Positions 1-11,594 of a DNA stretch of 64,000 bases are shown piece by piece. This stretch comes from Mantis religiosa. Taxonomy: Eukaryota > Arthropoda > Insecta > Mantodea > Mantidae. Each line of letters starts with the position of its first letter. The stretch's first letter is position 1. A model generated the notes under the pieces. It worked only from the letters and a program-made list of their open reading frames with translations. It was not told the DNA's origin and did no database searches. A program made the position numbers and the translations under genes. The stretch spans positions 203,501 through 267,500 of the forward strand of contig JAUKNK010000148.1 in assembly GCA_030765055.1 (NCBI GenBank), given 5' to 3'.

Positions 1-1684
1 CAACTTATATTTGTTATCTGTGTAGTCCACAAATAGACCCCAATCTTACAGTTAGATACAGCAGCATATCCCAGCACAACCTATATTTGTTATCTGTTTA
101 GTGCACAAATGGACCCCAATCTTACAGTTAGATACAGCAGCATATCCCAGCACAACCTATATTTGTTATCTGTTAAGTGCACAAATAGTCCCCAATCCTA
201 AAGTCAGATACAGCACCATGTACTTGCACAACCTATTTTGTTATCTGTTTATTGCACAAATAGAACCCAATCCTACAGTTAGATACTGCAGCATATCCCA
301 GCACAACCTATATTTGTTATCTGTTTATTGCACAAATAGAACCCAATCCTAAAGTTAGATACAGCAGCATATCCCAGCACAACCTATATTTGTTATCTGT
401 TAAGTGCACAATTAGACCTCAATCTTACAGTTAGATGCAGCAGCATATCCCAGCACAACCTATAACTGTTATCTCTTAAGTGCACAAATAGACCCCAATC
501 CTACAGTTAGATACAACGGCATATCCCGGCACAACCTATAACTCTTATCTGTTAAGTGCAAAAATAGTCCCCAATCCTACAGTTAGATGCAGCAGCATAT
601 CCCAGCACAACCTATAACTGTTATCTGTTAAGTGCACAAATAGACCCCAATCCTACAGTTAGATCCAGCGGCATATCCCAGCACAACCTATAACTCTTAT
701 CTGTTAAGTGCAAAAATAGTCCCCAATCCTACAGTTAGATACAGCGGCATAGCACAGCACAACCTATAACTGTTATCTGTTAAGTGCACAAATAGTCCGC
801 TATCCTACAGTTAGATACAGCAGCATATCCCAGCACAATCTATAACTGTTATCTGTTAAGTGCACAAATAGTCCCCAAACCTAAAGTTAGATGCAGCAGC
901 ATATCCCAGCACAACCTATATTTGTTATCTGTTTAGTGCACAAATAGACCCCAATCCTACAGTTAGATACAGCAGCATATCCCAGCACAACCAATAACTG
1001 TTATATGTTAAGTGCACAAATAGTCCCCAAACCTAAAGTTAGATACAGCAGCATATCCCAGCACAACCTATAACTGTTATCTGTTAAGTGCACAATTAGA
1101 CCCCAATCCTACAGTTAGATACAGCAGCATATCCCAGCACAACCTAAATTTGTTATCTGTTAAGTGCACAAATAGACCCCAATCCTACAGTTAGATACAG
1201 CAGCATATCCCAGGACAACCTATATTTGTTATCTGTTTAGTGCACAGATAGACTCCGATCCTACAGTTAGATTCAGCAGCATATCCCAGCAGAACCTATA
1301 TTTGTTATCTGTTTAGTGCACAAATAGACCCCAATGCTACAGTTAGATACAGCACCATATACTTGCACAACCTATATTTGTTATCTGTTTATTGCACAAA
1401 TAGAACCCAATCCTACAGTTAGATACAGCAGCATATCCCAGCACAACCTATATTTGTTATCTGTTTAGTGCACAAATAGACCCCAATCCTATAGTTAGAT
1501 ACAGCAGCATATCCCAGCACAACCTAAATTTGTTATCTGTTAAGTGCACAAATAGTCCCCAATCCTAAAGTCAGATACAGCACCATATACTTGCACAACC
1601 TATAACTGTTATCTGTTAAGTGCACAAATAGAACCCAATCCTACAGTTAGATACTGCAGCATATCCCAGCACAACCTATATTTG
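1..1684. repeat. Irregular left-type monomers at the window edge
   Basis: About 22 monomers of mixed left subtypes, cut by the window start. A run of TATAACTG monomers (about 455-870) separates stretches of TATATTTG monomers. Monomers at about 560 and 705 carry TGCAAAAATAG in place of TGCACAAATAG. A short stretch near 1,020-1,150 (CCAAACCTAAAGTTAG, then CAATTAGACC, then CCTAAATTTG) is repeated near 4,440-4,570 and again near 7,320-7,450. I found no long tandem duplication within this part. Confidence 0.7.
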
Positions 1685-2444
1685 TTATCTGTTTAGTGCA
1701 CAAATAGACCCCAATCCTACAGTTAGATACAGCACCATATACTTGCAGAACCTATATTTGTTATCTGTTAAGGGCACAAATAGAACCCAATCCGACAGTT
1801 AGATACAGCACCATATCCCAGCACAACCTATATTTGTTATCTGTTTATTGCACAAATAGAACCCAATCCTACAGTTAGATTCAGCAGCATATCCCAGCAC
1901 AACCTATAACTCTTATCTGTTAAGAGCAAAAATAGTCCCCAATCCTACAGTTAGATACAGCGGCATATCCCAGCACAACCTATAACTCTTATCTGTTAAA
2001 TGCAAAAATAGTCCCCAATCCTACAGTTAGATACAGCGGCATAGCCCAGCACAACCTATATTTGTTATCTGTTAAGTGCACAAATAGAACCCAATCCGAC
2101 AGTTAGATACAGCACCATATACTTGCGCAACCTATATTTGTTATCTGTTAAGGGCACAAATAGAACCCAATCCGACAGTTAGATACAGCACCATATCCCA
2201 GCACAACCTATATTTGTTATCTGTTTATTGCACAAATAGAACCCAATCCTACAGTTAGATTCAGCAGCATATCCCAGCACAACCTATAACTCTTATCTGT
2301 TAAGTGCAAAAATAGTCCCCAATCCTACAGTTAGATACAGCGGCATATCCCAGCACAACCTATAACTCTTATCTGTTAAATGCAAAAATGGTCCCCAATC
2401 CTACAGTTAGATACAGCGGCATAGCCCAGCACAACCTATAACTG
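1685..2444. repeat. Tandem duplication of a 5-monomer (380-bp) block
   Basis: The segment of about 1,685-2,064 is repeated at about 2,065-2,444. The same variant string (AGAACCCAATCC, AGATTCAGCAG, TATAACTCTTATCTG, TGCAAAAATAG, CATAGCCCAG) recurs at an offset of exactly 380 bp = 5 x 76; for instance ACCCAATCCT followed by AGATTCAGCAG begins at 1,861 and 2,241. A few point differences separate the copies, such as TTAAGAGC against TTAAGTGC, so this event is older than the 2,882-bp duplication beside it. Confidence 0.85.
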
Positions 2445-5305
2445 TTATCTGTTAAGTGCACAAATAGTCCGCTATCCTACAGTTAGATACAGCAGCATAT
2501 CCCAGCACAATCTATAACTGTTATCTGTTAAGTGCACAAATAGTCCCCAAACCTAAAGTTAGATACAGCACCATACCCCAGCACAACCTAAATTTGTTAT
2601 CTGTTAAGTGTTCAATTTGACCCCAAGCCTACAGTTAGATTCTGCAGCATATCCCAGCACAACCTATTTTTGATATCTGTTTAGTGCACAGATAGACTCC
2701 GATCCTACAGTTAGATTCAGCAGCATATCCCAGCAGAACCTATATTTGTTATCTGTTTAGTGCACAAATAGACCCCAATCCTACAGTTAGATACAGCAGC
2801 ATATAGCAGCACAACCTACATTTGATATCTGTTAAGTGCACAATTGGACCCCAAGCCTACGGTTAGATACAGCACCATATCCCAGCACAACCTATATTTG
2901 TTATCTGTTTAGTGCACAAATAGACCCCAATCCTACAGTTAGATACAGCAGCATATCCCAGCACAACCTATATTTGTTATCTGTTTAGTGCACAGATAGA
3001 TTCCGATCCTACAGTTAGATCCAGCAGCATATCCCAGCACAACCTATATTTGTTAACTGTTTAGTGCACAAATATACCCCAATTATACAGGTAGATACAG
3101 CAGCATATCCCAGCACAACCTATATTTGTTATCTGTTAAGTGCACAAATAGACCCAATCCCACCTTTAGATACAGCAGCATATCCCAGCACAACCTATAT
3201 TTGTTAACTGTTTAGTGCACAAATATACCCCAATTCTACAGTTAGATACAGCAGCATATCCCAGCACAACCTATAACTGTTATCTGTTAAGTGCACAATT
3301 AGACACCAATCCTACAGTTAGATACAGCAGCAAATACCGGCACAACCTATATTTGTTATCTGTTTAGTGCACAAATAGACCCCAATCCTACAGTTAGATA
3401 CAGCATATTCCAGCACAACCTATATTTGTTATCTGTTTAGTGCACAGATAGACTCCGATCATACAGTTAGATTCAGCAGCATATCCCAGCACAACCTATA
3501 TTTGTTATCTGTTTAGTGCACAGATAGACTCCGATCCTACAGTTAGATTCAGCAGCATATCCCAGCAGAACCTATATTTGTTATCTGTTTAGTGCACAAT
3601 TAGACCCCAATCCTACAGTTAGATACAGCAGCATATAGCAGCACAACCTATATTTGATATCTGTTAAGTGCACAATTGGACCCCAAGCCTACGGTTAGAT
3701 ACAGCACCATATCCCAGCACAACCTATATTTGTTATCTGTTTAGTGCACAAATAGACCCCAATCCTACAGTTAGATACAGCAGCATATCCCAGCACAACC
3801 TATATTTGTTATCAGTTTAGTGCACAGATAGACTCCGATCCTACAGTTAGATTCAGCAGCATATCCCAGCAGAACCTATATTTGTTATCTGTTTAGTGCA
3901 CAAATAGACCCCAATCCTACAGTTAGATACAGCACCATATACTTGCACAACCTATATTTGTTATCTGTTTATTGCACAAATAGAACCCAATCCTACAGTT
4001 AGATACAGCAGCATATCCCAGCACAACCTATATTTGTTATCTGTTTAGTGCACAAATAGACCCCAATCCTACAGTTAGATACAGCACCATATCCCAGCAC
4101 AACCTATAACTGTTATATGTTAAGTGCACAATTAGGCCCCAATCCTACAGTTAGATACAGCGGCAAATCCCAGCACAACCTATAACTGTTATCTGTTAAG
4201 TGCACAAATAGACCCCAATCCTACAGTTAGATACAGCGTCATATCCCAGCACAACCAATAACTGCTTTCTGTTAAGTGCACAAATAGACCCCAATCCTAC
4301 AGTTAGATACAGACCATATCCCAGCACAACCTATATTTGTTATCTGTTAAGTGCACAAATAGACCTCAATCCTACATTTAGATACAGCGGCATATACCAG
4401 CACAACCTATAACTGTTAGCTGTTAAGTGCACAAATAGTCCCCAAACCTAAAGTTAGATACAGCAGCATATCCCAGCACAACCTATAACTGTTATCTGTT
4501 AAGTGCACAATTAGACCCCAATCCTACAGTTAGATACAGCAGCATATCCCAGCACAACCTAAATTTGTTATCTGTTAAGTGCACAAATAGTCCCCAATCC
4601 TAAAGTCAGATACAGCACCATATACTTGCACAACCTATTTTGTTATCTGTTTATTGCACAAATAGAACCCAATCCTACAGTTAGATACTGCAGCATATCC
4701 CAGCACAACCTATATTTGTTATCTGTTTAGTGCACAAATAGACCCCAATCCTACAGTTAGATACAGCACCATATACTTGCACAACCTATATTTGTTATCT
4801 GTTTATTGCACAATTAGACCCCAAGCCTATAGTTAGATACAGCACAATACCCCAGCACAACCTAAATTTGTTATCTGTTAAGTGCACAATTTGACCCCAA
4901 GCCTACGGTTAGATACAGCACCATATCCCAGCACAACCTATATATGTTATCTGTTAAGTGCACAAATAGACCCCAATCCGACAGTTAGATACAGCACCAT
5001 ATACTTGCGCAACCTATATTTGTTATCTGTTTATTGCACAAATAGAACCCAATCCTACAGTTAGATTCAGCAGCATATCCCAGCACAACCTATTTTTGTT
5101 ACCTGTTTAGTGCACAAATAGACCCCAATCATAAAGTTAGATACAGCAGCATATCCCAGCACAACCTATATTTGTTATCTGTTAAGTGCACAATTAGACC
5201 TCAATCTTACTGTTAGATGCAGCAGCATATCCCAGCACAACCTATAACTGTTATATGTTAAGTGCACATTTAGACCCCAATCTTACATTTAGATGCAGCA
5301 GCATA
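2424..5305. repeat. 2,882-bp duplication, copy 1
   Basis: First copy of a direct tandem duplication spanning about 38 monomers. Line-by-line reading against 5,306-8,187 shows the same bases at an offset of 2,882 except for two substitutions: CACAGATAG near 3,442 reads CACAAATAG in copy 2, and CAGCACAATACC near 4,845 reads CAGCACCATACC. Homology stops at both edges: before 2,424 this copy has CAGCGGCATAG where the second has an ATGCAGCAGCATAG context. Inside the unit, a segment of about 360 bp (2,687-3,050) is repeated at 3,519-3,880, an offset of 832 bp, so the unit is itself nested. Confidence 0.93.
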
Positions 5306-8187
5306 GCCCAGCACAACCTATAACTGTTATCTGTTAAGTGCACAAATAGTCCGCTATCCTACAGTTAGATACAGCAGCATATCCCAGCACAATCTATAAC
5401 TGTTATCTGTTAAGTGCACAAATAGTCCCCAAACCTAAAGTTAGATACAGCACCATACCCCAGCACAACCTAAATTTGTTATCTGTTAAGTGTTCAATTT
5501 GACCCCAAGCCTACAGTTAGATTCTGCAGCATATCCCAGCACAACCTATTTTTGATATCTGTTTAGTGCACAGATAGACTCCGATCCTACAGTTAGATTC
5601 AGCAGCATATCCCAGCAGAACCTATATTTGTTATCTGTTTAGTGCACAAATAGACCCCAATCCTACAGTTAGATACAGCAGCATATAGCAGCACAACCTA
5701 CATTTGATATCTGTTAAGTGCACAATTGGACCCCAAGCCTACGGTTAGATACAGCACCATATCCCAGCACAACCTATATTTGTTATCTGTTTAGTGCACA
5801 AATAGACCCCAATCCTACAGTTAGATACAGCAGCATATCCCAGCACAACCTATATTTGTTATCTGTTTAGTGCACAGATAGATTCCGATCCTACAGTTAG
5901 ATCCAGCAGCATATCCCAGCACAACCTATATTTGTTAACTGTTTAGTGCACAAATATACCCCAATTATACAGGTAGATACAGCAGCATATCCCAGCACAA
6001 CCTATATTTGTTATCTGTTAAGTGCACAAATAGACCCAATCCCACCTTTAGATACAGCAGCATATCCCAGCACAACCTATATTTGTTAACTGTTTAGTGC
6101 ACAAATATACCCCAATTCTACAGTTAGATACAGCAGCATATCCCAGCACAACCTATAACTGTTATCTGTTAAGTGCACAATTAGACACCAATCCTACAGT
6201 TAGATACAGCAGCAAATACCGGCACAACCTATATTTGTTATCTGTTTAGTGCACAAATAGACCCCAATCCTACAGTTAGATACAGCATATTCCAGCACAA
6301 CCTATATTTGTTATCTGTTTAGTGCACAAATAGACTCCGATCATACAGTTAGATTCAGCAGCATATCCCAGCACAACCTATATTTGTTATCTGTTTAGTG
6401 CACAGATAGACTCCGATCCTACAGTTAGATTCAGCAGCATATCCCAGCAGAACCTATATTTGTTATCTGTTTAGTGCACAATTAGACCCCAATCCTACAG
6501 TTAGATACAGCAGCATATAGCAGCACAACCTATATTTGATATCTGTTAAGTGCACAATTGGACCCCAAGCCTACGGTTAGATACAGCACCATATCCCAGC
6601 ACAACCTATATTTGTTATCTGTTTAGTGCACAAATAGACCCCAATCCTACAGTTAGATACAGCAGCATATCCCAGCACAACCTATATTTGTTATCAGTTT
6701 AGTGCACAGATAGACTCCGATCCTACAGTTAGATTCAGCAGCATATCCCAGCAGAACCTATATTTGTTATCTGTTTAGTGCACAAATAGACCCCAATCCT
6801 ACAGTTAGATACAGCACCATATACTTGCACAACCTATATTTGTTATCTGTTTATTGCACAAATAGAACCCAATCCTACAGTTAGATACAGCAGCATATCC
6901 CAGCACAACCTATATTTGTTATCTGTTTAGTGCACAAATAGACCCCAATCCTACAGTTAGATACAGCACCATATCCCAGCACAACCTATAACTGTTATAT
7001 GTTAAGTGCACAATTAGGCCCCAATCCTACAGTTAGATACAGCGGCAAATCCCAGCACAACCTATAACTGTTATCTGTTAAGTGCACAAATAGACCCCAA
7101 TCCTACAGTTAGATACAGCGTCATATCCCAGCACAACCAATAACTGCTTTCTGTTAAGTGCACAAATAGACCCCAATCCTACAGTTAGATACAGACCATA
7201 TCCCAGCACAACCTATATTTGTTATCTGTTAAGTGCACAAATAGACCTCAATCCTACATTTAGATACAGCGGCATATACCAGCACAACCTATAACTGTTA
7301 GCTGTTAAGTGCACAAATAGTCCCCAAACCTAAAGTTAGATACAGCAGCATATCCCAGCACAACCTATAACTGTTATCTGTTAAGTGCACAATTAGACCC
7401 CAATCCTACAGTTAGATACAGCAGCATATCCCAGCACAACCTAAATTTGTTATCTGTTAAGTGCACAAATAGTCCCCAATCCTAAAGTCAGATACAGCAC
7501 CATATACTTGCACAACCTATTTTGTTATCTGTTTATTGCACAAATAGAACCCAATCCTACAGTTAGATACTGCAGCATATCCCAGCACAACCTATATTTG
7601 TTATCTGTTTAGTGCACAAATAGACCCCAATCCTACAGTTAGATACAGCACCATATACTTGCACAACCTATATTTGTTATCTGTTTATTGCACAATTAGA
7701 CCCCAAGCCTATAGTTAGATACAGCACCATACCCCAGCACAACCTAAATTTGTTATCTGTTAAGTGCACAATTTGACCCCAAGCCTACGGTTAGATACAG
7801 CACCATATCCCAGCACAACCTATATATGTTATCTGTTAAGTGCACAAATAGACCCCAATCCGACAGTTAGATACAGCACCATATACTTGCGCAACCTATA
7901 TTTGTTATCTGTTTATTGCACAAATAGAACCCAATCCTACAGTTAGATTCAGCAGCATATCCCAGCACAACCTATTTTTGTTACCTGTTTAGTGCACAAA
8001 TAGACCCCAATCATAAAGTTAGATACAGCAGCATATCCCAGCACAACCTATATTTGTTATCTGTTAAGTGCACAATTAGACCTCAATCTTACTGTTAGAT
8101 GCAGCAGCATATCCCAGCACAACCTATAACTGTTATATGTTAAGTGCACATTTAGACCCCAATCTTACATTTAGATGCAGCAGCATA
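5306..8187. repeat. 2,882-bp duplication, copy 2
   Basis: Second copy, abutting the first with no spacer. It carries every rare variant of copy 1: GTCCGCTATCC at 5,349, GTTCAATTTGACC near 5,492, CAATTGGACC at 5,723 and 6,555, AGCAAATACCGG near 6,211, and GACCATATCC near 7,193. It differs from copy 1 by the two bases listed there. Past 8,187 the sequence becomes TATATTTG-type while the corresponding place after copy 1 is TATAACTG-type, which fixes the end. Near identity means either very recent amplification or an assembly duplication. Confidence 0.93.
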
Positions 8188-10040
8188 TCCCAGCACAACC
8201 TATATTTGTTATCTGTTTAGTGCACAAATAGATACCAATCCTACAGTTAGATACAGCATTTCCCAGCACAACCTATATTTGTTATCTGTTTAGTGCACCA
8301 TTAGACCCCAATCCTACAGTTAGATACAGCACCATATCCCAGCGCAACCTATAACTGTTATCTGTTAAGTGCACAAATAGTCCCCAATTCTACTGTTAGA
8401 TACAGCACCATATACTTGCACAACCTATATTTGAAATCTGATTAGTGCACAAGTAGACCCCAATCCTTCAGTTAGATTCAGCATATTCCAGCACAACCTA
8501 TAACTGTTATCTGTTAAGTGCACAAATAGACCCCAATCCTACAGTTAGAAACAGCACCATATCCCAGCACAACCTATAACTGTTATCTGTTAAGTACACA
8601 AACAGACCCCAATTCTACAGTTAGATACAGCGGCATATCCCAGCACATCCTATAACTGTTATCTGTTAAGTGCACAAATAGACCCTAATCCTACAGTTAG
8701 ATACAGCACCATATCCCAGCACAAGCTAAATTTGTTATCTGTTAAGTGCACAAATAGACCCCAATCCTACAGTTAGATACAGCACCATATACTTGCACAA
8801 CCTATATTTGTTATCTGTTTAATGCACAAATAGAACCCAATCCTACAGTTAGATACAGCAGCATATCCCAGCACAACCTAAATTTGTTATCTGTTTAGTG
8901 CACAAATAGACCCCAACCTACAGTTAGATACAGCACCATATACTTGCACAACCTATATTTGTTATCTGTTTATTGCACAAATAGAACCCAATCCTACAGT
9001 TAGATACAGCAGCATATCCCAGCACAACCTATATTTGTTATCTGTTTAGTGCACAAATAGACCCCAATCCTACAGTTAGATACAGCACCATATACTTGCA
9101 CAACCTATATTTGTTATCTGTTTATTGCACAAATAGAACCCAATCCTACAGTTAGATACAGCAGCATATCCCAGCACAACCTATATTTGTTATCTGTTTA
9201 GTGCACAAATAGACCCCAATCCTACAGCTAGATACAGCAGCATATCCCAGCACAACCTATAACTGTTATATGTTAAGTGCATAATTAGACCCCAATCTTA
9301 CAGTTAGATGCAGCAGCATATTCCAGCACAACCTATATTTGTTATCTGTTTAGTGCACAAATAGACCCCAATCCTACCGTTAGATACAGCACCATATCCC
9401 AGCGCAACCTATATTTGTTATCTGTTTAGTGCACAAATAGACCCCAATCCTACACTTAGATACAGCATATTCCAGCACAACTTATATTTGTTATCTGTTT
9501 AGTGCACCAATAGACCCCAATCCTACAGTTAGATACAGCAGCATATTCCAGCACAACCTATATTTGTTATCTGTTTAGTGCACAAATATACACCAATCTT
9601 ACAGCTAGATACATCAGCAAATCCCAGTACAACCTATAACTGTTTCCTGTTAAGTGCACAAATAGACCCCAATCATACAGATAGATACAGCGACATATCC
9701 CAGCACAACCTATAACTGTTATCTTTTAAGTGCACAAATAGACCCCAATCCTACAGTTAGATACAGCGACATATCCAAGCACAACCTATAACTGTTATCT
9801 GTTAAGTGCACAAATATACCCCAATCCTACAGTTAGATACAGCGTCATATCCCAGCACAACCTATAGTTTTTATCTGTTAAGTGCTTAATTAGAGCCCAA
9901 GCCTACGGTTAGATACAGCACCATATCCCACCACAACCTAAATTTGTTATCTGTTAAGTACACAAATAGACCCCAATCCTACAGTTAGATACAGCACCAT
10001 ATACTTGCACAACCTATATTTGAAATCTGATTAGTGCACA
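8188..10040. repeat. Left-type monomers and transition zone
   Basis: About 24 monomers with no long duplication found. Shortened ends occur here, such as CAGCATTTCCC near 8,256 and CAGCATATTCC near 8,480 and 9,465, each about 3 bp shorter, as if one CAG of CAGCAG was lost. From about 9,590 the monomers shift to TATAACTG with CAGCGAC or CAGCGTC ends. At 9,841-10,010 lies a rare string (CAGCGTC end, TGCTTAATTAG at 9,883, AAGCCTACGGTTAG) that recurs at 19,778-19,950. The first TTTGAAATCTGATTAG monomers of the window appear near 8,430 and 10,020. Confidence 0.75.
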
Positions 10041-10380
10041 AATAGACCCCAATCCTACAGTAAGATACAGCGACATATCCCAGCACAACCTATAACTGTT
10101 ATCTGTCAAGTGTACAAATATACCCCAATCCTACAGTTAGATACATCAGCAAATCCCAGCACAACCTATAACTGTTATCCGTTAAGTGCACAAATAGACC
10201 CCAATCTTACAGGAGATACAGCGGCATATACCAGCACAACCTATAACTGTTATCTGTTAAGTGCACAAATAGACCCCAATCCTACAGGTAGATACAGCGG
10301 CATATCCCAGCACAGCCTATAACTGTTATCTGTTAAGTGCACAAATAGACCCCAATCCTACAGTTAGATACAGCGGCATA
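10041..10380. repeat. Monomer group with the 75-bp CAGGAGATAC variant (founder-like copy)
   Basis: Contains consecutive monomers AAATATACCCC, CATCAGCAAATCC, GTTATCCGTTAAG, then CTTACAGGAGATAC at 10,206, where CAGTTAGATAC is shortened by one base, then CTACAGGTAGATAC and CCCAGCACAGCC. The same ordered set recurs at about 14,736-14,948 and in part at 15,820-16,015 and 16,200-16,300. Confidence 0.8.
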
Positions 10381-11594
10381 TACCAGCACAACCTATAACT
10401 GTTATCTGTTAAGTGCACAAATAGACCCCAATCCTACAGTTAGATACAGCACCATAACCCAGCACAACCTATAACTGTTATCTGTTAAGTGAACAAATAG
10501 ACCTTAATCCTACAGTTAGATACAGTGGCATATCCTAGCAAAACCAATAACAGTTATCCGTTAAGTGCAAAAATAGACCCCAATCCTACAGTTAAATACA
10601 GCGGCATATCCCAGCACAACCTATAACTGTTATCTGTTAAGTGCACAAATATACCCCAATCCTACAGTTAGATACAGCGGCATATCCAAGCACAACCTAT
10701 AACTGTTATCTGTTAAGTGCACAAAAAGACCCCAATCCTACAGTTACATACAGCGGCATATCCCAGCACAACCTATAACTGTTATCTGTTAAGTGCACAA
10801 ATAGACCCCAATCCTACAGTTAGATACAGCACCATACCCCAGCACAACCTATAACTGTTATCTGTTAAGTGCACAAAAAGACCTGAATCCTACAGTTAGA
10901 TACAGCGGCATATCCTAGCACAACCTATAACTGTTATCTGTTAAGTGCACAAATATACCCCAAACCTACAGTTAGATACAGCACCATATACCAGCAGAAC
11001 ATATAACTGTTATCTGTTAAGGGCACAAATAGACCCCAATCCTACAGTTAGATACAGCGGCTATACCAGCACAACCCATAACTGTTATCTGTTAAGTGCA
11101 CAAATAGACCCCAATCCTACAGTTAGATACAGCACCATAACCCAGCACAACCTATAACTGTTATCTGTTAAGTGAACAAATAGACCTTAATCCTACAGTT
11201 AGATACAGTGGCATATCCTAGCAAAACCAATAACAGTTATCCGTTAAGTGCAAAAATAGACCCCAATCCTACAGTTAAATACAGCGGCATATCCCAGCAC
11301 AACCTATAACTGTTATCTGTTAAGTGCACAAATATACCCCAATCCTACAGTTAGATACAGCGGCATATCCAAGCACAACCTATAACTGTTATCTGTTAAG
11401 TGCACAAAAAGACCCCAATCCTACAGTTACATACAGCGGCATATCCCAGCACAACCTATAACTGTTATCTGTTAAGTGCACAAATAGACCCCAAACCTAC
11501 AGTTAGATACAGCACCATATACCAGCAGAACATATAACTGTTATCTGTTAAGGGCACAAATAGACCCCAATCCTACAGTTAGATACAGCGGCTA
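10380..11594. repeat. Tandem duplication of a 9-monomer (683-bp) block
   Basis: A block of about 10,380-11,062 is followed by a related block of about 11,063-11,594. GTGAACAAATAG occurs at about 10,489 and 11,172 and ACCAATAACAG at 10,543 and 11,226, both 683 bp apart (9 monomers minus 1 bp). Later landmarks (AGAACATATAAC at 10,996 and 11,527; GGCTATACC at 11,059 and 11,590) are 531 bp apart, so the second copy lacks two monomers. Confidence 0.82.

Larger units (their letters stand above)
1..10040. repeat. Left domain: TATATTTG / CAGCAG-type monomers
   Basis: Most monomers here carry TATATTTG at positions 11-18, often followed by CTGTTTAGTG or CTGTTTATTG instead of CTGTTAAGTG, and end in CAGCAGCATATCC, CAGCACCATATCC or CAGCACCATATACTTG. 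CpG is therefore rare. TATAACTG monomers are mixed in, for example at 440-900 and 4,100-4,520, and a few CAGCGG ends occur at about 530-750, 1,960-2,040 and 2,340-2,420. Variants frequent here and rare elsewhere include AGTTAGATTCAGCAG, CAGATAGACTCCGATCC and AAGCCTACGGTTAG. Treat it as an older or separately homogenised subfamily of the same satellite. The right edge is gradual over about 9,600-10,100. Confidence 0.85.

Noticed and set aside
101..352. Open reading frame of 83 codons on the + strand
   Set aside because: It begins at GTG, runs through three satellite monomers and ends at the next in-frame stop. The protein just repeats the translated monomer in three rotating frames. No ribosome-binding or promoter context, and no unique sequence.
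4882..7946. Two identical 60-codon frames at 4,882-5,064 and 7,764-7,946
   Set aside because: Identity follows from the 2,882-bp duplication, not from coding constraint. Both begin at GTG and lie wholly in satellite units.
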